Below are positions 53,134 through 60,582 of a stretch of DNA of 64,000 nucleotides, piece after piece. Each line of letters starts with the position of its first letter. The stretch's first letter is position 1. The stretch lies in the NCBI RefSeq assembly GCF_038070105.1, contig NZ_JBBPBZ010000002.1:2896501-2960500 (forward strand). The letters are read 5' to 3'. The position numbers and the translations under genes are program-made. The stretch is from Methylocystis sp. IM3 (lineage in GTDB: Bacteria; Pseudomonadota; Alphaproteobacteria; Rhizobiales; Beijerinckiaceae). The notes beneath the pieces were generated by a model. It made no database searches. It saw only the letters and a program-made list of their open reading frames with translations, and was not told the DNA's origin.

Positions 53134-53469
53134 CTAAGCTTTTCGCAGGCGTTCGAGCCGCGCGCTTTCAGCGCGGCGCGCCACGAGCAGCGCGATATGA
53201 TTATTGAGATCATAGGTCCAATGGCCGCGACGCGCCCGCTCGGCGCGCAAGGCGCGCTCGATTTCGCGCAGGATCAGCCCTGCGGCCTGAGGCGTTTCGC
53301 TCAGGATCGTCTCCGCCGACAGACGGTGAAAGCGGGACAAGGCATGAGCGCGATTGTAGGCGGCGAGGCTTGCGACGAGCGCCGCCTCGACGGCGGGCCG
53401 CGCCGCCGCCTCCAGCCTCTCGAAAACCTGGGTCTTTGCGCTCGCTTTCGAGTTCTTGGCTCTGGTCAT
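53134..53469 (-). CDS. Small helical protein of unknown function
   Basis: This 111-residue protein is predicted helical, with basic ends (MTRAKNSKASAKTQVFERLE and RRAESARLERLRKA). Internal segments (LVASLAAYNRAHALSRFHRL, ETPQAAGLILREIERALRAE, HWTYDLNNHIALLVA) suggest a compact helical bundle. I do not recognise a family. It is divergent from the DnaA-domain protein gene, with an A+T-rich spacer of about 120 bases between. The start at 53469 lies near an acceptable GGATCG. Confidence 0.55.
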   Translation of the reverse strand: MTRAKNSKASAKTQVFERLEAAARPAVEAALVASLAAYNRAHALSRFHRLSAETILSETPQAAGLILREIERALRAERARRGHWTYDLNNHIALLVARRAESARLERLRKA

Positions 53470-53591
53470 GGTTCGATCCTCCAGACGCCGAGGATCGACT
53501 CCGTGGACCCCCCTGGGGAAAGAATATTTTCCATTGAATAGGATTTTTTTCCGTCATAAGCTTTGCCTTGTCATAGCGAATGGAGACCGAG
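53470..53591. promoter_or_regulatory. Divergent A+T-rich promoter spacer
   Basis: This spacer separates the minus-strand 111-residue gene and the plus-strand DnaA-domain gene. It is visibly richer in A+T than the rest of the region. It includes a dyad GGAAA-N6-TTTCC at 53517-53532 that may be an operator. No clean -35/-10 pair can be chosen. Confidence 0.35.
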
Positions 53592-53966
53592 ATGACGCAG
53601 GCTTTTCTCGAGACGAGTTTTTTTCCACCCCCACCGATCGGGGGGCTCAGCACGGCGGCGGCGGCGGCGGCGGCCGGCCTTCCGGCGGCGGCCCTCGCTG
53701 ATCCCTGGCGGCGGCGGGCGCATGTCGCGCGGGCGCGCCACCTCGCGGTTTACCTTCATCATGTCGCGCTCGGGGCGAGCCTTTCGGCTTGCGCCCGCGA
53801 CTTCGCCGGAGATCGCGCCTCGATGCGCTATGCCTGCGCCCGCATCGAGGACCTGCGCGACGATCCCGCCTTCGACCGCTGCGCAGCCCGGCTGGAGCAG
53901 GCGCTTGCCGCTCAGCGCGACATGGTCCTGTCGCTCGTCTCGGCGCAAGAAGGAGCCGGACAATGA
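53592..53966 (+). CDS. DnaA domain IV-like DNA-binding protein
   Basis: This 124-residue protein carries a helix-turn-helix resembling the DNA-binding domain of DnaA (ARHLAVYLHHVALGASLSAC, then ARDFAGDRASMRYACARIED). This pattern is known as a stand-alone family in alphaproteobacteria; its target is unknown. The N-terminus holds a polyproline/polyalanine stretch encoded by seven CGG repeats. The ATG at 53592 has GGAG 5 bases upstream; an ATG at 53580 lacks one. It overlaps the next gene by ATGA and is translationally coupled. Confidence 0.8.
   Translation: MTQAFLETSFFPPPPIGGLSTAAAAAAAGLPAAALADPWRRRAHVARARHLAVYLHHVALGASLSACARDFAGDRASMRYACARIEDLRDDPAFDRCAARLEQALAAQRDMVLSLVSAQEGAGQ
53653..53673. 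repeat. CGG trinucleotide repeat, seven copies
   Basis: Seven consecutive CGG units lie inside the N-terminal region of the DnaA-domain gene and encode part of its alanine run. Simple repeats like this can change length by slippage. The unit keeps the reading frame. Confidence 0.85.
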
Positions 53967-54814
53967 GCAAAGCCACGAAAACTCGGGAAGAAACGGCGGC
54001 GCGCGCACTCGAGCGGCTGGCGCGCGCGCTCGGCGAGGCCGGCGCCAGCGCGGTTCGCAGCGATTTCGAGGACGACACGCTCGTCGTTCTGGTCCCCCGC
54101 AAGGGCGTCACAGTGCCGCGCGCCCGATTTGCGGCCACGATCGGCGGGCAAGCCGTGGCGCAGGGCCTCGCGAAATGGGACTGCGACGGCGCGGCGCGGC
54201 GCCTGCGTCTGACTGACGGCGGCCGCGCCTTCCTGCGCCGGCTGGCGGCCGCCGATCCGGAGCTCGATCCCTTCCGCGCCCAGCATGGCGACCACGCCCG
54301 CCGCGCGCCCGAAAAAGGCGCGCGCCCGACGCTGGTGAACGACGCCGAGAGCCCGCTCGCCTGGCTCGCCCGGCGCAAGGGCGCGGATGGGCGGCCTTTC
54401 CTCGAACCCGTCCAGTTCGAGGCGGGCGAGCGATTCCGCCGCGACATCGAGCAGGCGCAGATTCTCCAGCGCGTCACCGCCCGCTGGGAGGCCGCCGCCG
54501 CCTCCCGGCGCGGGGCCGACGCCGGCGTCGTGGTCACGGAGATCGCGATGGACGCGCGACGGCGCCTCGCCCGCGCCCATGACGCCGTCGGGCCGGATCT
54601 CGCCGGCCTGCTCACCGACGTCTGCGGCTATCTCAAGGGGTTGGAGATGGTCGAAAGCGAGCGCGGCTGGCCCGCGCGCTCGGGGAAGGTGGTCTTGAAG
54701 ATCGCGCTCGGACGCCTCGCGCGCCATTACGGCATGGGCGACAGGGCGACCGGCCCCGCCCGGGCGAAGGGCCTGTTGCACTGGGGCGCAGAGGACTACC
54801 GGCCCAGCCTGTAA
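53963..54814 (+). CDS. DUF6456-type protein paired with the DnaA-like protein
   Basis: This 283-residue protein has an N-terminal region with a possible DNA-binding part (AKWDCDGAARRLRLTDGGRA) and a C-terminal helical domain typical of DUF6456 (EAGERFRRDIEQAQILQRVT, LTDVCGYLKGLEMVESERGW, VLKIALGRLARHYGM). The family name is assigned from memory of that C-terminal pattern. The ATG at 53963 overlaps the stop of the upstream gene by 4 bases and has AAGGAGC. It probably acts with the DnaA-domain protein. Its function is unknown. Confidence 0.78.
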   Translation: MSKATKTREETAARALERLARALGEAGASAVRSDFEDDTLVVLVPRKGVTVPRARFAATIGGQAVAQGLAKWDCDGAARRLRLTDGGRAFLRRLAAADPELDPFRAQHGDHARRAPEKGARPTLVNDAESPLAWLARRKGADGRPFLEPVQFEAGERFRRDIEQAQILQRVTARWEAAAASRRGADAGVVVTEIAMDARRRLARAHDAVGPDLAGLLTDVCGYLKGLEMVESERGWPARSGKVVLKIALGRLARHYGMGDRATGPARAKGLLHWGAEDYRPSL

Positions 54815-54822
54815 GAAAGCCC

Positions 54823-54849
54823 GCCGGCGCCGGAGCCTCCGGCGCCGGC
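54823..54849. terminator. Bidirectional hairpin between convergent genes
   Basis: GCCGGCGCCGG (54823-54833) pairs perfectly with CCGGCGCCGGC (54839-54849) around AGCCT. It fills the 36-base gap between two converging genes. No T-run follows in either direction, so it may act as a transcript end by structure or with Rho. Confidence 0.5.
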
Positions 54850-54850
54850 G

Positions 54851-55273
54851 TCACGCCGGGAGCGCGTCGCGCGCTTCTTTCCTGATGCGCTCGACCATCG
54901 AACGCAGGCCGTTGGCGCGCTGGGGCGTGAGATGGTCGGCGAGGCCGAGCTGCTTGAACAGCGGCGCTGCGTCCGTCTCGACGATCTCCTGCGCGCGGCG
55001 GCCGGAATAGAGCGCCAGCACCAGCGCGACGAGGCCGCGCACGATATGCGCGTCGCTGTCGCCGCGAAAGGTGAGAACCGGCGCGCCATCCGCGTCCCGT
55101 CCGCGCGTCGTCTCGAGCCAGACCTGGCTGGCGCAGCCGCGCACCTTGTTCTGGTCCGTATAGGCGTCCTTGGGCAGCGGCTCGAGCGTGCGGCCGAGCT
55201 CGATGAGATAGCGATAGCGGTCCTCCCACTCCTCGAGCAGCTCGAAATTGCCGATGATGTCGTCGATGGCCAT
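54851..55273 (-). CDS. sufE: Cysteine desulfuration protein SufE
   Basis: This 140-residue protein accepts sulfur from SufS and passes it to the Fe-S scaffold. The active Cys47 is in KVRGCASQVWL, with the surrounding family sequence. The domain begins MAIDDIIGNFELLEEWEDRY. The ATG at 55273 is chosen because the upstream frame lacks family sequence. No sufBCDS genes are in the window, so it is a stand-alone copy. Confidence 0.93.
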   Translation of the reverse strand: MAIDDIIGNFELLEEWEDRYRYLIELGRTLEPLPKDAYTDQNKVRGCASQVWLETTRGRDADGAPVLTFRGDSDAHIVRGLVALVLALYSGRRAQEIVETDAAPLFKQLGLADHLTPQRANGLRSMVERIRKEARDALPA

Positions 55274-55404
55274 ACGCCTTCCCCTGTTACCCGCCCATTG
55301 TAGACCAGCCGCGCGCCCTTTCCATGCGGCAAGCGAATCCCTAAGCTTCCGAGCCATCATCACTTGCCGGGGCGCACGCGCGTCCCGATTTTCTGGAGAT
55401 GCAT

Positions 55405-56001
55405 ATGAGCATCATGTCCCGCTGGCGCCTCCTCGCCCTTGCGATTCTCGCCGCCCTTTCGCTCTCCGGCTGCGGCTACAATACGATTCCGACGCTCGAA
55501 GAAAACGCCAAGGCCAAATGGGCCGCGGTCCAGTCGCAATATCAGCGCCGCGCCGACCTCATCCCCAATCTCGTCGCCACCGTGCAGGGCTACGCCAAGC
55601 AGGAAAAGGACGTGCTCACCTCCGTGACGGAAGCGCGCGCCAAGGCGACGTCGGTGAAGATCGACGCCTCGAACCTCACGGACCCCGAAAAGATGAAGCA
55701 GTTCCAGGAGGCGCAGGCCCAGCTCACGGGCGCGCTCGGCCGGCTGCTCGCCGTGAGCGAAGCCTATCCCGACCTCAAATCCAACCAGAACTTCCTCGCG
55801 CTTCAATCCCAGCTCGAAGGGACGGAGAATCGCATCAATGTCGCGCGGCGCGACTATATCGAGGCCGTGCGGGAATATAACCTCTCCCTGCGCACATTCC
55901 CCACCCTGCTCTGGGCCAAGACCTTCTTCGCCGACGCCAAGCCCATGGCGGAGTTCACCGCGAGCGAGGCCGCCCAGCAGGCTCCGCAGGTGAAGTTTTA
56001 G
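55405..56001 (+). CDS. LemA-family lipoprotein
   Basis: This 198-residue LemA protein has a lipoprotein signal with lipobox LSGCG (about residues 17-21), so it is probably outer-leaflet anchored. The family core is present: WAAVQSQYQRRADLIPNLVA, AARRDYIEAVREYN-like end (VARRDYIEAVREYNLSLRTF). LemA proteins are helical; their function is unsettled. The ATG at 55405 has GGAG 6 bases upstream; an ATG at 55399 is two codons earlier. The cysE gene begins 1 base after its stop codon. Confidence 0.9.
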   Translation: MSIMSRWRLLALAILAALSLSGCGYNTIPTLEENAKAKWAAVQSQYQRRADLIPNLVATVQGYAKQEKDVLTSVTEARAKATSVKIDASNLTDPEKMKQFQEAQAQLTGALGRLLAVSEAYPDLKSNQNFLALQSQLEGTENRINVARRDYIEAVREYNLSLRTFPTLLWAKTFFADAKPMAEFTASEAAQQAPQVKF

Positions 56002-56002
56002 C

Positions 56003-56854
56003 ATGGCCGCCGAGCGCCCGCCCGAAGAGCTTGGCGCGCTTTGCAAGGAGCGCGACGCCATGTGGGCGCATATGCGGCAGGAGGCGGAGGACGCGCTTGG
56101 GCGCGACCCCGCGCTCGCCCCGCTCTTCATGGGCGAACTTCTGAATCGTCACAGTCTCGAGGAGGCGGTGATCCATCGCGTGAGCGGCCGGCTCGGCACC
56201 ACGGCGATCGACGCCGCCGCCATCGCCGACGCCTTTCTCGCCGCGCTCGACAGCGAGCCGGCGCTGGGCGACGCCTTCCGCGCCGATGCCGCGGCCTATG
56301 TGGAGCGCGACCCCGCCTGTCGCCGCCTCATCGAGCCGCTGCTCTACTTCAAGGGCTATCACGCGATCCAGGCGTCGCGCCTCGCCCATGCGCTGTGGCG
56401 CGCCGGAAAGCGCGACTTCGCCTTCTACGTCCAGAGCCGCACGTCGGACGCGCTCGCCGCAGACATTCATCCGGCGGCGCGCTTCGGCAAGGGGATTTTC
56501 CTCGACCACGCCACGGGCTTCGTCGTCGGCGAGACGGCGGTCGTCGAGGACGACGTGTCCATCCTTCACGGCGTGACGCTCGGCGGCACTGGAAAGGTCG
56601 CCGGCGACCGTCACCCAAAGATCCGGCGCGGCGTCATGATCGGCGCCGGGTCGAAAATCCTCGGCAATATCGAGATCGGCCAATGCTCGCGCATCGCGGC
56701 GGGCTCGGTCGTGCTGCACGCCGCGCCGCCCAATTCCATCGTCGCGGGCGTGCCGGCGAAGGTCGTCGGCGTGGAGCCGGCCGCGCAGCCGGCTCGTGAC
56801 ATGGACCAACTATTGCGCGGGCTCGCGTATGATTCCTTCGATTACGTGATCTGA
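56003..56854 (+). CDS. cysE: Serine O-acetyltransferase
   Basis: This 283-residue enzyme acetylates serine, the first step in cysteine synthesis. It has the N-terminal SATase domain and the C-terminal left-handed parallel beta-helix with hexapeptide repeats, including LDHATGFVVGETAVVEDDVS and HGVTLGGTGK. The catalytic histidines (HPAARFGKG, LDHATG) are present. The ATG at 56003 is 1 base after lemA. It may be coupled to lemA translation. The length fits the SAT family. Confidence 0.95.
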   Translation: MAAERPPEELGALCKERDAMWAHMRQEAEDALGRDPALAPLFMGELLNRHSLEEAVIHRVSGRLGTTAIDAAAIADAFLAALDSEPALGDAFRADAAAYVERDPACRRLIEPLLYFKGYHAIQASRLAHALWRAGKRDFAFYVQSRTSDALAADIHPAARFGKGIFLDHATGFVVGETAVVEDDVSILHGVTLGGTGKVAGDRHPKIRRGVMIGAGSKILGNIEIGQCSRIAAGSVVLHAAPPNSIVAGVPAKVVGVEPAAQPARDMDQLLRGLAYDSFDYVI

Positions 56855-56861
56855 GGCCGGC

Positions 56862-57662
56862 TCACCGCCCCGTAAACTTCGGCGCGCGCTTCTCGAGGAA
56901 AGCCGCGCGCCCCTCCATGTAATCCGCGCTGTCGAAACATTGCGCCGCGAGCGCCTCGCAAGCGTCGAGGCTCGGCGCATTGGGCAAGCCGGCGGCGGCG
57001 CGGATGGCGGCCTTGGCGGCTTTCAGCGTCAGCGGCGCATTTGCGGCGATGGTGTCGGCGAGCGCCGCCACGGCGCCGTCGAAGCTCTCCGGCTCCAGAA
57101 CCTGAGACAGGAAGCCCGTCGCCAGCGCCTCCTGCGCGGTGAGGCGGCGGGCCGTGAAGAACATCTCCAAGGCGCGCTGCGCGCCGACCGCCGCCACGAC
57201 ATAGCGCATGGCCGAGGGCGGATAGCCGACGCCAAGCCGCCCGGCGGGAATGGCGAAGGCCGCGCCCGCCTGCGCCACCCGCAGATCGCAGGCCGAGGCG
57301 AGCCCCATGCCGCCACCCATGCAGAAGCCCGAAATGGCCGCGATGGTCGGCTTCGAACAGGCCGAGATGGCCTCGAAGGCCTCGACATTGGCCTGCTCAT
57401 AGGCCCGCCCGCCGCCGCTCGTGGCGCGCACGGTCGAGAATTCCGAAATATCCGCGCCCGAACAGAACGGGAGGCCCGGCGCGCCGCTCATGACGACGAC
57501 GCGCGCCTCCGGCTCGGCGTCGATCGCGGCCATCAGCGCCGGCAGCGCCCGCCACATTTCGAGGTCGAAGGCGTTGCGCTTGGCGCCATTGTCGATGAGG
57601 AGACGCGCGACCCCTTGATGAAGATCAACGCGCAGCTTGGAGGAAGGTGAATCGATGGGCAT
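56862..57662 (-). CDS. Crotonase-fold enzyme, annotated as enoyl-CoA hydratase/isomerase
   Basis: This 266-residue crotonase-superfamily enzyme has the oxyanion-hole blocks CSGADISEF (67-75) and SGFCMGGGMGLASACDLRVA (111-130). Both glutamates used by classical hydratases (the E of GGGCE and the E of QPE) are replaced, by Gly120 and Ala140. It is therefore unlikely to be a standard enoyl-CoA hydratase and may be an isomerase, hydrolase or decarboxylase. The ATG at 57662 is the only one near the start of homology; its ribosome site is poor. Confidence 0.85.
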   Translation of the reverse strand: MPIDSPSSKLRVDLHQGVARLLIDNGAKRNAFDLEMWRALPALMAAIDAEPEARVVVMSGAPGLPFCSGADISEFSTVRATSGGGRAYEQANVEAFEAISACSKPTIAAISGFCMGGGMGLASACDLRVAQAGAAFAIPAGRLGVGYPPSAMRYVVAAVGAQRALEMFFTARRLTAQEALATGFLSQVLEPESFDGAVAALADTIAANAPLTLKAAKAAIRAAAGLPNAPSLDACEALAAQCFDSADYMEGRAAFLEKRAPKFTGR

Positions 57663-57834
57663 GGAAGAGATGTAGCAAAAACCGCCACGTCTCCAACAGG
57701 ACGAAAACGCGTCCGGTGGTCTGCGACGCCAGGTCACACCCGGCCGCCCGCCTTCGCGACCTCTTGCCACAGTCCGCACGCGCCGCGAGGGAGTAAACAA
57801 ATTGCATGGATTGCTGACGCGCATGGGAGCGGTC

Positions 57835-58860
57835 ATGGCGGTTGGAACAGACAAATTCGGATCGCCCGGCGCGCTCAGAATGGCGCTGGCCTTCGCGGTC
57901 TTCGTGCACCATACGACGAAGTTCAATCTCGGCATGTCCGCCGTGCTGATCTTTTTCGTCCTCAGCGGCTATTGGGTCGCGACCATGTGGACGAAAACAT
58001 ACTCCAAGACGACCCTCGCCTATTTCACTTTTCTCGTCTCGCGCTTCTGGCGCGTTGCGCCGGTCTTTGCGCTGTGCTCTGCGATCGCCTGGACGCTCCT
58101 TTGGTGGCGCGGCGTCGCGCCGGCGGACGCGGGCGGACTCATGCGGCAGCTCTTCTCCAATGTCATGATCCTCGGCTATAATTCGCTTTCCTATCAGGCG
58201 AATGTGCCGGGCTGGTCGCTCGACATGGAGATGCAGTTCTATCTCGTCGCGCCCGTGATCGTCTTCCTCGTCTCGCGAAACATTTTCGTCCTGCTCGGCT
58301 GCATCGTCCTGTCGCTGCTGGCGCCGAAGTTCGGCGGCTCGGCGACCGTGCTGCCGTTCCTGTATTTCTTCGGCATCGGCGTCGCGGCCGCGACCCATGG
58401 GCTCGCGCCCAGCCGGCGGCTCGCCTATGCTTCCCTTGGCGCGACCTTCGCCCTGCTCGCAGTCTATGCGGTGATCTTCTTTGCCAAAGTCGCGGCCGAT
58501 CCGGCGCAGACCGGACTTCTCGTCTTCAGCAGCAAGGCCAATCTGTTCATCGCCGTGATGATGACGCCCTGGGCGATCTACACGACGAAGCAGAAGAGCG
58601 GCTCGACCGACCGCATGTTCGGCGACCTCTCCTACATCTTCTATCTTCTGCACTGGTCGGTGATCGGCGCCATCGGCACGGGCGAGGGCTCCTCTCTCGA
58701 GCGGTTTGCGCTCTGCGCCGAGGCGGTCGTGGTCATCCTCGCGGCCTCCTGGCTGATCTGGCTCGTGTTCGACCGGCCGATCGGCAGGCTGCGGGCCGCC
58801 TGGGTGGCCGGCCGGCGCATCATCGGCGAGGCGGGCGCCCTGCAACCGGCCCTCGCCTGA
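57835..58860 (+). CDS. Acyltransferase-3 family membrane protein (OafA/YrhL type)
   Basis: This protein of about 341 residues has about ten hydrophobic segments, with the family N-terminal block ALRMALAFAVFVHHTTKF, including the conserved histidines, followed by VLIFFVLSGYWVATMW. Acyltransferase-3 proteins O-acylate surface glycans. The start is uncertain: ATG at 57835 has GGGAG 4 bases upstream, while an in-frame TTG at 57802 has AGGGAG. A separate SGNH-type gene follows on the same strand, a combination often fused in this family. Confidence 0.85.
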   Translation: MAVGTDKFGSPGALRMALAFAVFVHHTTKFNLGMSAVLIFFVLSGYWVATMWTKTYSKTTLAYFTFLVSRFWRVAPVFALCSAIAWTLLWWRGVAPADAGGLMRQLFSNVMILGYNSLSYQANVPGWSLDMEMQFYLVAPVIVFLVSRNIFVLLGCIVLSLLAPKFGGSATVLPFLYFFGIGVAAATHGLAPSRRLAYASLGATFALLAVYAVIFFAKVAADPAQTGLLVFSSKANLFIAVMMTPWAIYTTKQKSGSTDRMFGDLSYIFYLLHWSVIGAIGTGEGSSLERFALCAEAVVVILAASWLIWLVFDRPIGRLRAAWVAGRRIIGEAGALQPALA

Positions 58861-58968
58861 TCTCTTCGGCCCGGGCGCGAAGCCAGGCCTCTGGATCCAC
58901 GGCGCAAACGACGAGTGGCGGGGGAACCGCGAAGCTGATAGCCTGCGGCGCATCGTGGTCTCCTGGCC

Positions 58969-59793
58969 TTGCCGGCGAGGAGACAGCCGGGGCGCTTCGC
59001 TTTGCTGAGAGAAGGTTTCGCAATACTTCTGCCGGAGTTGCGGCGTGCGCTTTTCGTCCTTGCCGTCACCACCGGCCTGACGCTTCTGACCGTCAAGCGC
59101 ACGGACGAGCCCGTCGTCGCCTGTTCCATCGTCAACAGTGGTCCCGACAATTACCGCGTGCTCGTCGTCGGGGAATCCTGGGCCTCCGACGGCAAGCTCT
59201 TCCCGGAGCTGCCGGAGGCGGCCTCCAACCGGCTCGGCGGCCGGGGCGTCGAGGCGTGCAGCGTCGCCTTCAACGGCCGCAACTCGCGGCTTCTCTATTC
59301 GGAGCTGCGCGAAAAATTTCCCCGTTACAAGCTCTATTCGCTCTTTGACGGCAGGCCGCCGAACAAGGTCATTGTCATGAACGGCGTCAACGACGAGATC
59401 CAGCACGTCGGCGCGGGCAATTATGTGGAGTTCACCAAGAAACTCATCGAATATTTTCCCGACGCCGGCGATGTGGAGGTCATCTCCATACCGCGGGTGA
59501 ACGAACGCTGGTTCAAGCCGCCCAATCTCTTCAGCCGCATGAAGCGCAACGTGCTGCGCTGTTTCTACGACGGCTGCGATTTCCAGGTGAACGACGTCTA
59601 TCGCGTCGCCCTGTGGCGCGACCACCCCGACCTGCATGTGATCGAATTCGACAATTTCATCGACAGATTCGAGGGCCACGAGGAATATTACAAATTCGAC
59701 GGCGTGCATCTCACCGATGAATGGCTGCACAAATACGGCGCCTTCATCGGCCGGGCGATGGCGCTGCCGCACCGCATGGCCGAACAAAAATAG
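58969..59793 (+). CDS. Membrane-anchored SGNH-type hydrolase
   Basis: This protein of about 274 residues has one N-terminal hydrophobic segment (LRRALFVLAVTTGLTLLTV, about residues 24-42) and an SGNH-like domain. The blocks are VVGESWASDGKL with nucleophile Ser70, GVND (139-142) and the C-terminal DGVHLT with Asp and His. It may esterify or de-esterify a surface glycan with the adjacent acyltransferase. The start is uncertain, as TTG codons at 58969 and 59002 are the only in-frame choices and neither has a good ribosome site. Confidence 0.75.
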   Translation: MPARRQPGRFALLREGFAILLPELRRALFVLAVTTGLTLLTVKRTDEPVVACSIVNSGPDNYRVLVVGESWASDGKLFPELPEAASNRLGGRGVEACSVAFNGRNSRLLYSELREKFPRYKLYSLFDGRPPNKVIVMNGVNDEIQHVGAGNYVEFTKKLIEYFPDAGDVEVISIPRVNERWFKPPNLFSRMKRNVLRCFYDGCDFQVNDVYRVALWRDHPDLHVIEFDNFIDRFEGHEEYYKFDGVHLTDEWLHKYGAFIGRAMALPHRMAEQK

Positions 59794-59816
59794 CGGCGGC
59801 CTGCTATAAGCGCGCC

Positions 59817-60563
59817 ATGGATCTTCTCTCCCGCCTCCTGCACCGCGACGGGCTGATGCTCGTCATCGACAAGCCGGCGGGCGTTCCCGTGCATCGCGGC
59901 CCCAAAGGGGGACCGAGCCTCGAGGACGCCTTCGATCAGCTGCGCTTCGGCCTGCCCCGCGTCCCCGCCCTCGCCCATCGGCTCGACAAGGACACCTCCG
60001 GCTGTCTTGTGCTCGGCCGCCATCGCAAGGCGCTTGACCGGCTGGGCAAGCTGTTCAAGACGGGCCGAATCGCCAAGACCTATTGGGCCGTCGTCGAGGG
60101 CGCGCCCCAGGAGGAGGCCGGCGAGATCGACCTGGCGCTCGGCCGCCTCGACGCCGCGCGCGGCTGGTGGATGCGGCCGGACCCGCTGGGCCTGCCCTCG
60201 CGCACGAGTTGGCGCGTCCTCGGCCGCTCGGCCGACGGCGCCCGCGCCTTTGTCGAATTCACCCCCCACACCGGCCGCACGCATCAGATTCGCGTCCATG
60301 CGCAGGCGATGGGCTGGCCGATCCTGGGCGATCCGGTCTATGGCGGGGGCCGCCGCGAGGGCGCGCCGCCGCTGCATCTCCACGCCAGGGCCATCGCCAT
60401 TCCCTTGCAGGACAGCAAGCCGACGGTGAACGTCACGGCGCCGGCGCCCGACCATATGCGCGAGGCTCTGGCCGCCTGCGGCTGGCGCGCGGACGCCGCG
60501 GCGCCCGAGGCTTTGGCGCCCGATTTGCCAAAAGCGTCCGAAGCGCTCAAATTAGCGGACTGA
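59817..60563 (+). CDS. RluA-family RNA pseudouridine synthase
   Basis: This 248-residue enzyme has the catalytic motif HRLDKDTSG (Asp57) and the later TPHTGRTHQIRVHAQAMGWP block of the RluA/RsuA-type pseudouridine synthases. There is no N-terminal S4 domain, so it is one of the short single-domain members. Its RNA target is not visible from sequence. The ATG at 59817 lies 23 bases after the previous stop codon. The tldD gene follows after 19 bases. Confidence 0.9.
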   Translation: MDLLSRLLHRDGLMLVIDKPAGVPVHRGPKGGPSLEDAFDQLRFGLPRVPALAHRLDKDTSGCLVLGRHRKALDRLGKLFKTGRIAKTYWAVVEGAPQEEAGEIDLALGRLDAARGWWMRPDPLGLPSRTSWRVLGRSADGARAFVEFTPHTGRTHQIRVHAQAMGWPILGDPVYGGGRREGAPPLHLHARAIAIPLQDSKPTVNVTAPAPDHMREALAACGWRADAAAPEALAPDLPKASEALKLAD

Positions 60564-60582
60564 ATCCGAAGGAGAAGCGACA

